From contig JADJCA010000001.1 in the NCBI GenBank assembly GCA_016703425.1, positions 744,001 to 808,000 on the forward strand: a stretch of 64,000 nt of DNA. Reading direction: 5' to 3'. This document shows, in pieces, positions 33,331-42,408 of this stretch (positions within the stretch are counted from its first letter, which is position 1; each line of letters opens with the position of its first letter). The notes below the pieces were generated by a model. That model worked only from the letters and a program-made list of their open reading frames with translations, had not been told where the DNA came from and ran no database searches. Origin of the DNA: Myxococcales bacterium (GTDB lineage Bacteria > Myxococcota_A > Polyangia > Polyangiales > Polyangiaceae). Both the position numbers and the translations under genes were made by a program.

Positions 33331-35267
33331 GGGCTCCGTCCCTCGAGTCGCGCACCGTGGCCCGGCTCGCAGGTGATGGTTCGAAGCACACCGGGCACCG
33401 CCCCAAGTGCGTCCGCCGCTCGCGCCGCGTGACGCGACATCACGAAGGCCTTTACGTGGGGTCCCGCGTCGACGGTAAAGAAGATCGGCATGCCATCGCG
33501 TCGGAGAGCTCGGACAGCCTCGATGGCGCGCGTCGTTGAGTCTTGAAAATACGCGAAGCCCGCCGCGAGCGCGCAGCCATGCATGGCCAATGCGCTCTCC
33601 TCGGCGAGCTCGCCGGCGGCGGCAAAATCGCCGCGCCGCAGCGCCGCGAGCAACGACGTGTGGAGCTCCGGCGCGAGCGCGAGCCACGCTCCGTAGAGCC
33701 GGCTCTTGAGCGCAGTGGCTCGCATGGCGTCGGTCGAGCCGTGGGCCTTTTGCCCCTCTGAGGTGACACAGACCACGACACGCCAATCGAGCGCCTCCGG
33801 CGGCGCCACGGGGCGCGCCGACAGAATCGTCGCCTCCGCGAGCGGCGCCGTTCCCGCCGGCAGCTCCACGAGCCCGCCGTAGAGGCTTCGCGCGGCGCTC
33901 GCCGAACTGCGTCGAGCGAGATCGCTGACGAGCGACAAATCCCAGGCGAGCCCGGCGGCGCTCGCCCCGGCGAGCGCCAGCGCGGCGAAGCCCGACGCGC
34001 TCGAGGCGAGCCCGCTCGCGGTGGGGAAATCGTTCGTCGACTCGACGCGAGCCCGAGCCGCGAGGCCAGCGGCGCTGCGCACCCGGTCCAAGAGCCCCGT
34101 CACACGTGTCAGCGGCTCGCCATCGGTCGCGTGCCCGTTGAGGAGCAGTTCATCGGCGGCGAGGCGCTCATCGAAGACGACGCGCGTGCGCGTCGACAAG
34201 CCGCGCAACGTGAGCGAGAGGCTCGGCACCGCGGGAAAATTTCCGGGAACGTCCCGCTTTCCCCAATACTTCGAGAGGGCGATGTTGGGGTGCGCGACGG
34301 CGACGGCTTCGCGGCTCATAGGCCAAGCTCCTCGGCTGTCGCCAGCGGTGCGCCCCCCGGCCCTCACCGAGAAGCCGTCGAAGCCGCCCTCTCGCCACGA
34401 CGCGAGGACTCGGGCGGCGGCGGCGCGATTCTGCACCAACGCAACGACGCACCCGCCACCGCCGGCCCCCGTGAGCTTGGCGCCGAGGGCTCCTGCCCCG
34501 CGCGCGCGCGCGCACAGGTCTTCGAGCTCGGGCGTTGATAGGTAGAGTCCCGCCAGGACCATTTGGTTGAGGTCCATGAGTCGACCGAGCGCCACGCGAT
34601 CGCCGGCGAGGATCGCGAGGCGGGCGTTTTTCACGAGCGAGTCGATGCCAGCGAACGCCTTGTCCACCAACTCGGACCGTCGCTCGCGCAGCCGAGCGAC
34701 CATCTCGACCATCGTCTTGGTGCTCGACGCCGCGCCGCTCAGACCAATGCAGAGATCCAACGTCAACCCGCGGGCGCGCTCTCCGAGCTCCTCGATGCCC
34801 GCTCCCTTCCGGAACCAGAGGAACCCGCCGTGCGCGGCCACCGCCGTATCAATGCCCGACGGGTTGCCGTGAAAGACGCGCTCCCAGGCCATGGCCCGCT
34901 CGCACGCGACCGTCGCATTCGCGCTCTCGTCGAGGGCGCGCGCGATGGCCACGCCGAGCGCGGCCGAACAACCGAGTCCCCCCCCGGGTGGCAGCTCGGC
35001 GCTCGCGTTGACGCGGACGGCTGACCTTTGGGCCCCCAGCGACGCGTCGAGGACGGCACGAAACGCGCGCGCCAAGTCGAGGTCGTCGTGCTCGCTGATG
35101 GGGACGTCGACGCCTTGTAGGTAGAGGCAGCTCGGGCCCGACGCGAGCGCCGTCCGTGTTGCGCGCGCTCCACGCTCGAGGCCAACGGCGATGGCCGGCA
35201 CGCCGTGAACCACGGCGTGTTCCCCGAGGAGAATCACCTTGCCCGAGGCGCGGCCTTCCGTCGCCAT
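33327..35267 (-). CDS. Mevalonate kinase fused in frame to diphosphomevalonate decarboxylase
   Basis: One continuous frame of 646 residues holds two complete GHMP enzymes. Residues 1 to about 308 are mevalonate kinase (VILLGEHAVVHGVPA, ELPPGGGLGCSAALG, KLTGAGGGGCVVAL). From Met318 (MSREAVAVAHPNIALSKYWGK) it is diphosphomevalonate decarboxylase (ASGLASSASGFAAL; TVDAGPHVK). Together they make mevalonate-5-phosphate and IPP. The junction contains a run of six G and an internal GAGGAG-type ribosome site before the second Met. Removing one G ends the kinase at a TGA that overlaps this ATG (ATGA), the coupling used elsewhere in the operon. Hence two separate genes (boundary near 34318) are quite possible. 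Confidence 0.88.
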   Translation of the reverse strand: MATEGRASGKVILLGEHAVVHGVPAIAVGLERGARATRTALASGPSCLYLQGVDVPISEHDDLDLARAFRAVLDASLGAQRSAVRVNASAELPPGGGLGCSAALGVAIARALDESANATVACERAMAWERVFHGNPSGIDTAVAAHGGFLWFRKGAGIEELGERARGLTLDLCIGLSGAASSTKTMVEMVARLRERRSELVDKAFAGIDSLVKNARLAILAGDRVALGRLMDLNQMVLAGLYLSTPELEDLCARARGAGALGAKLTGAGGGGCVVALVQNRAAAARVLASWREGGFDGFSVRAGGRTAGDSRGAWPMSREAVAVAHPNIALSKYWGKRDVPGNFPAVPSLSLTLRGLSTRTRVVFDERLAADELLLNGHATDGEPLTRVTGLLDRVRSAAGLAARARVESTNDFPTASGLASSASGFAALALAGASAAGLAWDLSLVSDLARRSSASAARSLYGGLVELPAGTAPLAEATILSARPVAPPEALDWRVVVCVTSEGQKAHGSTDAMRATALKSRLYGAWLALAPELHTSLLAALRRGDFAAAGELAEESALAMHGCALAAGFAYFQDSTTRAIEAVRALRRDGMPIFFTVDAGPHVKAFVMSRHAARAADALGAVPGVLRTITCEPGHGARLEGRSP

Positions 35268-35268
35268 G

Positions 35269-36318
35269 TCAGTGCTCCCGCCGGATCAAGACTTGAGCCG
35301 CGGCGCGGAGTCGATGGCGGCCGACCTGGCTGACGGCGAGCGCGTCGACGGCGGCGGTAGCCGCGCCTTCGAGGGCATCGATGCGCGCTTCGACGCGCGC
35401 ACGAACGCCGGACCTCTTTGCGTCTTCGATGAGTCGCCCAAGGTCGCCGGCGGAGAGCGCCGGTGCGCCCTGGAGCCGCTTGGCCCAGGCTGCACCTTCC
35501 GCTTCGAGCGCCGCCACGACGGCGGTGCGCTTTCCCTCGCGAAAATCGCTCCCCGCAGGCTTCCCCGTGAGCCGCTCGTCACCAAACGCGCCGAGCAGAT
35601 CGTCGGAGAGTTGGAACGCCACGCCGAGCGGCGCCGCGAAGGCGTCGAGCTTCTCGCGGGCCGCGGCCGGCGCTCCCGCCAGCGCGGCGCCGAGCCGGAG
35701 CGGTCCGCGCACCGTGTAGCTCCCGGTCTTCAGGTCATGCATGCGTTCGATTTCCGCGCTCTCGCGGCAAACGCTCCGCACGTCCAACGTCTGCCCAAGA
35801 ACCACCCGGTGGTGCATTTCTGCGAACTCGCGGAGCGCTTCGACGAGCGCCGGCGGCGGGACGTCGGTCTCGAGCAAGGCCTCTGTCGCGTAAGCCGAGG
35901 CCAGATCGCCGGCGAGGATTCCCGCGTGGGCGCCCGCCTCTGCCGTTCCAAAGCGCTCGGCGAGCGCCGTGTGCACGCTGGCGCCACCGCGCCGGAGCGC
36001 ATCGCCGTCCATCCAGTCGTCGTGCGTGAGCAGGTAACTCTGAAGGAGCTCGAGGGCGACGAGCGACGGCGCAATTCGCTCGAACGACTCGCCGGGCGCG
36101 AACGCCTCGTAGGCGACCGCCGTGAGAATCGGTCGCAGCCGCTTGCCGCCCCGAAGCGTGAGGTCGGCGATGGCACCGGCGACGGCGCCGACATCACCGT
36201 GCAGCGAGGCGGCGCGCGCGATTCTGCGGTCGAGCCAGCCACGGAGCGCCGTGTCAACGGTCGACGCGACGCGAGCGCTAAAGCGCCCGAAGGACTCCGT
36301 GGGGGACGACGTTTGCAT
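35269..36318 (-). CDS. Polyprenyl (farnesyl/geranylgeranyl) diphosphate synthase
   Basis: 349 residues. Condenses IPP with allylic diphosphates. GGKRLRP (57-63) is the IPP-binding region; the first aspartate-rich motif is DDWMD (100-104), and the second is QLSDDLLGAFGD, where the usual last Asp is shifted. Tyr95 is five residues before the first motif; family knowledge links an aromatic there to short (C15) products, so farnesyl diphosphate is favoured but not proven. It is the first gene of the mevalonate operon, one base from the kinase start. Confidence 0.9.
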   Translation of the reverse strand: MQTSSPTESFGRFSARVASTVDTALRGWLDRRIARAASLHGDVGAVAGAIADLTLRGGKRLRPILTAVAYEAFAPGESFERIAPSLVALELLQSYLLTHDDWMDGDALRRGGASVHTALAERFGTAEAGAHAGILAGDLASAYATEALLETDVPPPALVEALREFAEMHHRVVLGQTLDVRSVCRESAEIERMHDLKTGSYTVRGPLRLGAALAGAPAAAREKLDAFAAPLGVAFQLSDDLLGAFGDERLTGKPAGSDFREGKRTAVVAALEAEGAAWAKRLQGAPALSAGDLGRLIEDAKRSGVRARVEARIDALEGAATAAVDALAVSQVGRHRLRAAAQVLIRREH

Positions 36319-36409
36319 GGAACTGCGCCGGCGGAGCGAGCGGAGACGCGCGCAGCGGGCGAGCAGAGCCTAGGGTCGAGGTTTCCCCATGTCAACGGTA
36401 TTGGGCGAC

Positions 36410-36439
36410 AAATTATCCATCAATTTCAATCGCTTTCAA
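36410..36439 (-). promoter_or_regulatory. Candidate promoter for the mevalonate operon
   Basis: On the minus strand TTGAAA (36439-36434), an 18-bp spacer, then TAATTT (36415-36410) in a short AT-rich stretch of the 241-bp divergent region. About 90 bases before the prenyl synthase ATG. A promoter for the divergent isomerase probably lies in the same AT-rich part (TATAAA at about 36453-36458). Confidence 0.4.
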
Positions 36440-36559
36440 ATATCTCTGAAGCATATAAAGAGGGGTGGCGCGTCCCCCTTGGCAGGGCCCGCGGCTCCGC
36501 AGGCGGGATCCCTCGCCGCTGCGAACTTCGCTATAGAACCTGCGGGAGCTCGGCGACGT

Positions 36560-37627
36560 ATGAGCGGCATCCACGATAGGAAGGCAGACCACATCGAGCT
36601 GTGCGCCAACGGCGACGTTGGCTTCCGCGAGGCGACTACGCTCCTCGCGGACGTTCGGCTGGTGCACGACGCGCTACCGGAGCTCGACGCGGACGCCATC
36701 GACACCAGCGTCTTGGTTCTCGGCAAGCGCCTCGCCGCCCCGCTGCTCATCGCTGCGATGACGGGCGGCACGGAGGAAGCCGCCGCGATCAACCGTGAGC
36801 TCGCGGCCATCGCCGAAGAACGTCAGCTCGGCTTCGGCTTGGGCAGCCAGCGCGCGGCCCTCGTTCGCGGCGAGGCGGCGGCCGCCACCTATCGGGTGCG
36901 TGACGTCGCGCCGACGACGCTCGTGCTCGGAAACCTGGGCATCGTGCAGGCCTCTGAGACCGACACCGCTGACGTGAAGGCGCTGGTCGAAAGCGTCGGC
37001 GCCGATGCCCTTTGCGTTCACATGAACCCGGCGATGGAGCTGGTCCAGCGCGGCGGCGACAGGGATTTTCGCCGCGGCCTCGAAACCTTCGCGCGCCTCG
37101 CCAAGGAGCTCGGACTTCCCATTGTCGCCAAGGAGACTGGCTGCGGGATCGCGCCGCGAGCCGCGCGCGCCCTTCGGGCCGTGGGCGTCGAGCACGTCGA
37201 CGTCTCGGGCGCCGGCGGGACGTCATGGGTGGCCGTGGAGACGCTCCGCGCGAAGAGCGCCGACGAAGGCGCGGCGTACCGGCTGGGGGAAGCGTTTTGG
37301 GACTGGGGCATTCCCACGGCGGCGAGCGTGCTTTTGACGGCGCCCGTGGGCTTTCGCACGCTCATCGCCACCGGCGGCGTTGCAACGGGCTTGGACGTCG
37401 CAAAGTGTTTGGCGCTGGGGGCGCACGCCGCGGGTATCGCACGGCCCGTTCTTCAGGCGCTCCGGCGCGGCGGCCCCCAAGGGGCCCGCGACTACATCGA
37501 TGGCGTCCTCGCCGAGCTGCGCGCCGCGATGGTTCTCACGGGCTCGCCGTCGGTCGCGGCGCTGAGGGCGGCTCCCCGAGTCATCCTCGGCGATCTCGGG
37601 CAGTGGCTCGCGCAACTGCAGGGCTAG
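36560..37627 (+). CDS. fni: Isopentenyl-diphosphate delta-isomerase, type 2 (FMN)
   Basis: 355 residues. Interconverts IPP and DMAPP with reduced FMN. It is recognised from HDRKADHIELC at the N-terminus, AAMTGGT, GLGSQRAAL, the substrate/flavin region VKETGCGI (here AKETGCGI), DVSGAGGTSW and the flavin-phosphate ATGGVATGLD. The ATG at 36560 begins exactly at the family N-terminus. It is divergent from the mevalonate operon, whose end product it uses. Confidence 0.94.
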   Translation: MSGIHDRKADHIELCANGDVGFREATTLLADVRLVHDALPELDADAIDTSVLVLGKRLAAPLLIAAMTGGTEEAAAINRELAAIAEERQLGFGLGSQRAALVRGEAAAATYRVRDVAPTTLVLGNLGIVQASETDTADVKALVESVGADALCVHMNPAMELVQRGGDRDFRRGLETFARLAKELGLPIVAKETGCGIAPRAARALRAVGVEHVDVSGAGGTSWVAVETLRAKSADEGAAYRLGEAFWDWGIPTAASVLLTAPVGFRTLIATGGVATGLDVAKCLALGAHAAGIARPVLQALRRGGPQGARDYIDGVLAELRAAMVLTGSPSVAALRAAPRVILGDLGQWLAQLQG

Positions 37628-37677
37628 ACCGATTTCGGCTTGAAGTCGGGCGAACGCCGCGACCCGCGCCGTGAATT

Positions 37678-37696
37678 GGTCTAGGGCACGTAGACC
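37678..37696. promoter_or_regulatory. Perfect inverted repeat GGTCTA-N7-TAGACC
   Basis: A 19-bp dyad 26 bases before the CheY-like start. A further TAGACC half-site lies at 37624-37629, overlapping the fni stop. It may be an operator for the response-regulator gene or a terminator for fni. Confidence 0.4.
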
Positions 37697-37722
37697 AGTG
37701 ATATCGTGGGCTCCCGCCGCCC

Positions 37723-38106
37723 ATGAGCCAAGAGTACTCCTGCCTCGTCGTCGAAGACTCGCCCATGATGCGGCAGCTATTGGTCTTCGCCCTCGCGCGC
37801 GTGAAGAACCTCCGCGTCACTGAGGCCGACGACGGCGTCGACGGGCTCAGGAAGCTCGCCAGCGGTCGCTACGACATCATCCTCACGGACATCAACATGC
37901 CCATCATGGACGGCTTGAAGCTCGTTCGCCGCGTGCGCTCCGACCCGACGCACAAGGATGTCCCGATCATCATCATCACGACGGAGAGCGCACAGGAAGA
38001 CCGGCGCCGCGCCCTCGAGCTCGGTGCGAACGCTTACATCACCAAGCCGATCCAAGCGCCTCAAGTCATCGCGAAGGTCCGCGAGCTGCTCAAGATCCCG
38101 AGCTAG
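37723..38106 (+). CDS. Single-domain response regulator (CheY-like)
   Basis: 127 residues, a lone receiver. The acidic pair is in VVEDSPMM, the phosphoacceptor Asp in LTDINMPIMDG, the switch Thr in IITTES and the Lys in ITKPI. No output domain. The nearby chemoreceptors suggest a chemotaxis role, but no cheA is in the window. The 3' end overlaps the convergent glutamate-cysteine ligase gene by 17 bp. Confidence 0.93.
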   Translation: MSQEYSCLVVEDSPMMRQLLVFALARVKNLRVTEADDGVDGLRKLASGRYDIILTDINMPIMDGLKLVRRVRSDPTHKDVPIIIITTESAQEDRRRALELGANAYITKPIQAPQVIAKVRELLKIPS

Positions 38107-39466
38107 TCGAAAGCGCCGAGACGCGGACGACCTCGGCACGGAAGTCTTTCGCCGGGTCCATGCGCGCGAGCAGCGCCTCCGCCGGGGTCTTGCCAGCGAG
38201 GACAAGCGCACGGAGAGGGTCGAGGTGGCGCCGCTCGTCTTTGCCCTGCGCGTCGGCGAAGGCGCGGCGCTCAAGGCCGCGGTCGGCGATCGTTACCACG
38301 GCCTCCGCAAGCTTCTGGAGCGGCGCGCCGCGGAACGTAGACCGGAGCCCCAATCGATAGACCTCTCGCCGCAACGCCGCGACCTCGTCATGCGTAACGT
38401 CGCCGAGCGTCGCTTCCAGTTCGTCGAGCGCGCGCGGGTCGTAGACGAGGCCAACGGCCAAGGCCGCGAGCGCAGGGGCGAGCGCGAGGCTCTGCGAATC
38501 GGCCGAGCGGAGCTCGATCGTGTGCTTCAGGCGAACCTCGGGGAAGAGCGTGTTTATGTGCAGCCGCCAATCGGCCTGCGTGGCGTGGTGCTCGCCCATG
38601 CCATCTTTCCAGAACTGCCGGAACGTCTGCCCCGTGTTGCGCAGGTATTCGTGGCCGCGCTTGATCAGGAACATGGGCACGTCGAGGGCCCACTCGACGT
38701 AGTCGGTGTAGCTGGCATCAGGCAGAAAGAGTCGCGGCAAGAGGCCCGTGCGATCAGGATCGACGTCGAGCCAAACAGCGCCACGTTCTGAGAGCGCTTC
38801 GCCGCGCCGGCCTTCGACAAACGGGCTGTTAGCGAAGAGCGCCGTGACGAGCGGAGCGAGCGCGAGGAGCACCCGCATTTTTCGCATGGCGTCGCGTTCG
38901 CTCGAGAAGTCGAGATTGGCCTGCACCGTCGAGGTGCGCAGCATCATGTCGAGGCCGCGTCCGCCGCGCGTCGGCAGGTAGTCGCGCATGATCGCGTAGC
39001 GTTTCTTCGGGACCCAAGGGAGCTCGGCGCGCGTCGCGAAGGGGTGGAAGCCCAATCCCAGGAGCTCGAGGCCGAGACCTTTGACGATGGGGGCGAGCTC
39101 CCGTTGATGCGCCTCGAGCTCGTCGGCCACCTCGTGCACGGTTCGGTACGGCGCGCCGCTCAGCTCTAGCTGTCCGCCGGGCTCGAGGGTTACCGAGGCC
39201 CGGCCCCGCGTCAGCGCGATGATCGGGCCCCCTTCCGTCTCGCGCTCGGCGAGCCAACCGTGCTTCTCCAGCGCAGCCAAGATGGCGGCCACGCCGCGCG
39301 GCCCCTCGTAGGGGATCGGCGCAAACGTGAGCGCGTCGATGGCGGGCTTCTCCATCTCGGCGCCGACGGCGTGAAGCTCGGGGCCTTTCTCGGCCTCCCG
39401 GAAGGGCGCGAGCAGATCTTCGAAGCGCACGAGCGGCGCAGGGGTTCCCGCAAGAGAGGTCGGCAC
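38090..39466 (-). CDS. Glutamate-cysteine ligase (plant/EgtA-like type)
   Basis: 458 residues from a GTG at 39466; a TTG at 39493 is an alternative. Makes gamma-glutamylcysteine, the first step to glutathione. Conserved segments are VGAEMEKPAID (normally the ATP/Glu-binding GxExEK), LEPGGQLELSG, GFHPFATR, MMLRTSTVQANLDF, FANSPFVEGR and HATQADWRLHINTLFPEVRLK. No glutathione synthetase is adjacent. It could alternatively serve a gamma-Glu-Cys-derived product such as ergothioneine. Confidence 0.88.
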   Translation of the reverse strand: MPTSLAGTPAPLVRFEDLLAPFREAEKGPELHAVGAEMEKPAIDALTFAPIPYEGPRGVAAILAALEKHGWLAERETEGGPIIALTRGRASVTLEPGGQLELSGAPYRTVHEVADELEAHQRELAPIVKGLGLELLGLGFHPFATRAELPWVPKKRYAIMRDYLPTRGGRGLDMMLRTSTVQANLDFSSERDAMRKMRVLLALAPLVTALFANSPFVEGRRGEALSERGAVWLDVDPDRTGLLPRLFLPDASYTDYVEWALDVPMFLIKRGHEYLRNTGQTFRQFWKDGMGEHHATQADWRLHINTLFPEVRLKHTIELRSADSQSLALAPALAALAVGLVYDPRALDELEATLGDVTHDEVAALRREVYRLGLRSTFRGAPLQKLAEAVVTIADRGLERRAFADAQGKDERRHLDPLRALVLAGKTPAEALLARMDPAKDFRAEVVRVSALSTSSGS

Positions 39467-39570
39467 GCGGGGACTGTAGAGCGTATTTCGCAATGAGGCG
39501 ACGCTGAAAGTCGAGGTCGCGCGTGTGCGTTCCTGTCAAGAGCGGCGGGTCGCTCGCAAGCGACGTTGCC

Positions 39571-42408
39571 TCAGCCCCGCGCCGACGCTCGCCCAAACGA
39601 CGGCCGTGCGACCTTCTTTCGGTCGAAGAGCCGCACGCGTCGAACGAAGAGATCGAGGACGAAGACCAGGACCGCCAAGAGGACGAATCGCGACCAAAGC
39701 TGCTCGCTGAATTTGATTCGCTCGCCCGCCGCATCGAACCAGCGCGCCACGGGGGCGCTCAGCGCGCCGCCGGTGGCCTCGGCCGCTCGCGCCAAGGTCG
39801 CCTTGTCGGCCTCCAGCGCTAGGTATTCGCGCGGGTACGGGTTGGACACGTGCCCGTAGCTCTCCGCGACAACCACCGAGCGCGCGCCCTTGCCGTCGTC
39901 CACAACCTTCTCCAGCGTGGCCCGGAGCGAGAACGAACCGTAGCGATCGAGGGGAAAGTCCGCCTCGTAGCGACCGGGCGCCGTCTGCCGCATCGGGGGC
40001 CGCCGCACCTCGCCGCCGCGCTCCGACTTGAGCTCGAGCTTCGCGTCGAGACCGTTTTGAAAGCGATCGTCAACGCCGACGGCGTCGATGGCGGCGCGCA
40101 CGTGGCCCGTCGCCGGGTCGATCTCGGCGCGCATGTCGAGGACCCTGCCCCGCTTCTGGCGCATGTGCTCACGCACGAGTTGTCCCCAAAACTGCCCGTA
40201 TTGTGGCCACTTGAGCCACTCGACGGCCCAAAGATTCTTCACGTCGCTGGTCCACGCGACGGACCATCCGAGGCCGACGCGCCACCTGGCAAGGATCGGC
40301 TCGCCGAGCTCCGACTGGAGAACCTCTTGCGCCGGCGGAGGCTTCATTTTGGTGGCGACGTAGCCGTGCAAGTAAGGCGCGGCGCGCACGTCGATGCCTC
40401 GGAGAAAGTCCGCGCTCTGGACGACGCGCGGCTGGAAGTACTCCTCCACGGCCGCTGAGCGGCTGATCATCTCGGTCTCTCGCGTGAAGACGCGAGGCAG
40501 CGACTGCGGGTCCAGGACTTTGTAGAAACGTCCGCCGCCGACATCGGAGACCATGCGAAGGAGGTTCTCGTCAATTTCAGCGCCGAGCCCCACGGAGCTA
40601 ACGGTGACGCCCTCAGCCACCATCGCCTGAACGAGATCGCGAATGCCCGCCGACGGCGCTTGCCCGTCGGTGAGGAGGATCACGTGCTTCTTCCGGGCCC
40701 GCGTCACGCGTAGCTCCGTGTACGCCGCGTCGAGCGCGGGGAAGATCTCCGTGCCGCCGCCGGGCTGAATGCGGGCGATGTCGTTCTGGATACGGGCGCG
40801 GTGTTTCGCCGGCGTCATGCGCACGACGCGCGTCGGGGCCGAATCGAAAGCGATGACCTCCAAGAGGTCTTCGCCGGACAGCGTGTCGGCCGTCGCCTTC
40901 GCGGCAGCTTTGGCCATCTCGATCTTGATGCCCGTCATGGAGCCCGAGCGGTCGATGGCTAGGACCATCGCCACCCCCGGCTCGTCCCGCTTTTTTTCCG
41001 AGTCCATGCGGACCGGCAACATCCGTTCGATGGTCGTTCGGTACCAGCCGCCGAGCCCATAACCGGCCTCGCCGCCGGCGAAGAGAAACCCGCCGCCGAG
41101 ATCGCGGACGTAGCCCTCGATGGCCTCCTGCTGCGTCATCGAGACGGCGTCGGCAGGCGCGTCGGAGAGAATGACGAAATCGTAGCGCTCGAGCTCGCGC
41201 AAGCTCTGCGGGATCTCCCGGGGCCCACGAACGTCGACGTCGAAGTCCTGCGCCGAAAGGGCGCTTTGCAGGTAGCTCGCGCGGGCTTGGTTGCCCTCGA
41301 CGTAGAGCACTGTGGGTCGCCCCGGCACCGAGACCGTGACGGAGGAGCGGTTGTTCTCGCGGAAGCGATCCTCCGCAATGTCCGTCAGCTCGAGCGCGTA
41401 GGTCACTTCGCCGGAGACACGCACGACGCTCTTGAAGGAGACCTCGCTCACGCCGGCGGGCAGGTCGACGGTGCGAACGCCGTCGAGGCCGTTGATGGCC
41501 TCGCCCTGCCGCAGCGTGGCCTTCACCTTCTGGGGGCGGCTTGAAAAGACGCTCGCCCGCACGTCGAAGGCCTCACCGACCTTGATCTTGTCGGGACCGC
41601 GCAGCTCACGAATGGCGACTTCGCCAGGCACCGGCCGCTGGTATGGAACCGTGAAGAGGCGGACGCCGAAACCAGCGGCGCGGCTCGCTTCGGCGAGAAT
41701 GTCGCCGTCGGTTTGGACGCCGTCGGAGAACAGCACGGCGCGCCGCAGCGTTCCCTCCGGATAGAGGCCGTAGGCGAGCTGCAGGGCCGCCGCCAAGTCC
41801 GAGGCGGCGCCGAGGCCCGCGCGCGTCGGCGCGCTCGGTGCTCCCGCCGCGCCGCCATCGACGGTTGGCGGGGCGCCGGGCGATGTGACGGGGTCGTGCC
41901 TCGTCAGCGGCGGCACCACCGTGCTGCCTTCGTCGATGGCCACGAGGCGCGGGCGCCGCGCGAACGTGACGACGCGAAACGTCGCGTCTTTGGGCTTCTC
42001 GAGGATGGCCTTCTGGATCGCTTCACGCGCGTCGTCGAGGGCGAGGTCGGGCACCGAGTCCGAGACGTCGACGAGGAAGACGGTGCTCACCTTCTGCGTG
42101 CTGCCGGTGCGCGCGAGCCGCGCCAGGCCGAAGGCTAGGAGCGCCACAAACGCGATACGGAGCACGATGGAGAGGACGCGCTGCGCGAGCGGCAAATCCG
42201 CGAGCGACCGGCCGAGCACCCACAAGAAGTAGGGTGCCAGGAGCAAGAGCCCGAGCATGCGAGGCGCCAAGAGCTCGTAGGTCTCGCCGCCGCGCTCGAA
42301 GCGAAGCGTTGGCCCCGCGCCGATGACGTACCGCAGGTACACATGCGCCAGGATCGCAAACAGGACCAGCGCCGCCGCCGGCAGGACAAAGCGCTTCACC
42401 TTGTTCAT
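39571..42408 (-). CDS. Large membrane protein with two VWA domains and a glutaminase-like domain
   Basis: 945 residues from an ATG at 42408 overlapping the upstream stop (ATGA). Three N-terminal hydrophobic helices, then a VWA domain with MIDAS-like DVSDS (FLVDVSDSV), a linker, a class-I glutamine-amidotransferase-like fold (VLYVEGNQARASYLQSAL...GGGFLFAGGEAG), a second VWA domain with intact DRSGS (VLAIDRSGSMTG), a beta-rich section and a C-terminal helix (FVLLAVLVFVLDLFV). Such proteins accompany MoxR/DUF58/BatA-type genes in the Bat (aerotolerance-type) modules, but the real function is unknown. Confidence 0.85.
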   Translation of the reverse strand: MNKVKRFVLPAAALVLFAILAHVYLRYVIGAGPTLRFERGGETYELLAPRMLGLLLLAPYFLWVLGRSLADLPLAQRVLSIVLRIAFVALLAFGLARLARTGSTQKVSTVFLVDVSDSVPDLALDDAREAIQKAILEKPKDATFRVVTFARRPRLVAIDEGSTVVPPLTRHDPVTSPGAPPTVDGGAAGAPSAPTRAGLGAASDLAAALQLAYGLYPEGTLRRAVLFSDGVQTDGDILAEASRAAGFGVRLFTVPYQRPVPGEVAIRELRGPDKIKVGEAFDVRASVFSSRPQKVKATLRQGEAINGLDGVRTVDLPAGVSEVSFKSVVRVSGEVTYALELTDIAEDRFRENNRSSVTVSVPGRPTVLYVEGNQARASYLQSALSAQDFDVDVRGPREIPQSLRELERYDFVILSDAPADAVSMTQQEAIEGYVRDLGGGFLFAGGEAGYGLGGWYRTTIERMLPVRMDSEKKRDEPGVAMVLAIDRSGSMTGIKIEMAKAAAKATADTLSGEDLLEVIAFDSAPTRVVRMTPAKHRARIQNDIARIQPGGGTEIFPALDAAYTELRVTRARKKHVILLTDGQAPSAGIRDLVQAMVAEGVTVSSVGLGAEIDENLLRMVSDVGGGRFYKVLDPQSLPRVFTRETEMISRSAAVEEYFQPRVVQSADFLRGIDVRAAPYLHGYVATKMKPPPAQEVLQSELGEPILARWRVGLGWSVAWTSDVKNLWAVEWLKWPQYGQFWGQLVREHMRQKRGRVLDMRAEIDPATGHVRAAIDAVGVDDRFQNGLDAKLELKSERGGEVRRPPMRQTAPGRYEADFPLDRYGSFSLRATLEKVVDDGKGARSVVVAESYGHVSNPYPREYLALEADKATLARAAEATGGALSAPVARWFDAAGERIKFSEQLWSRFVLLAVLVFVLDLFVRRVRLFDRKKVARPSFGRASARG

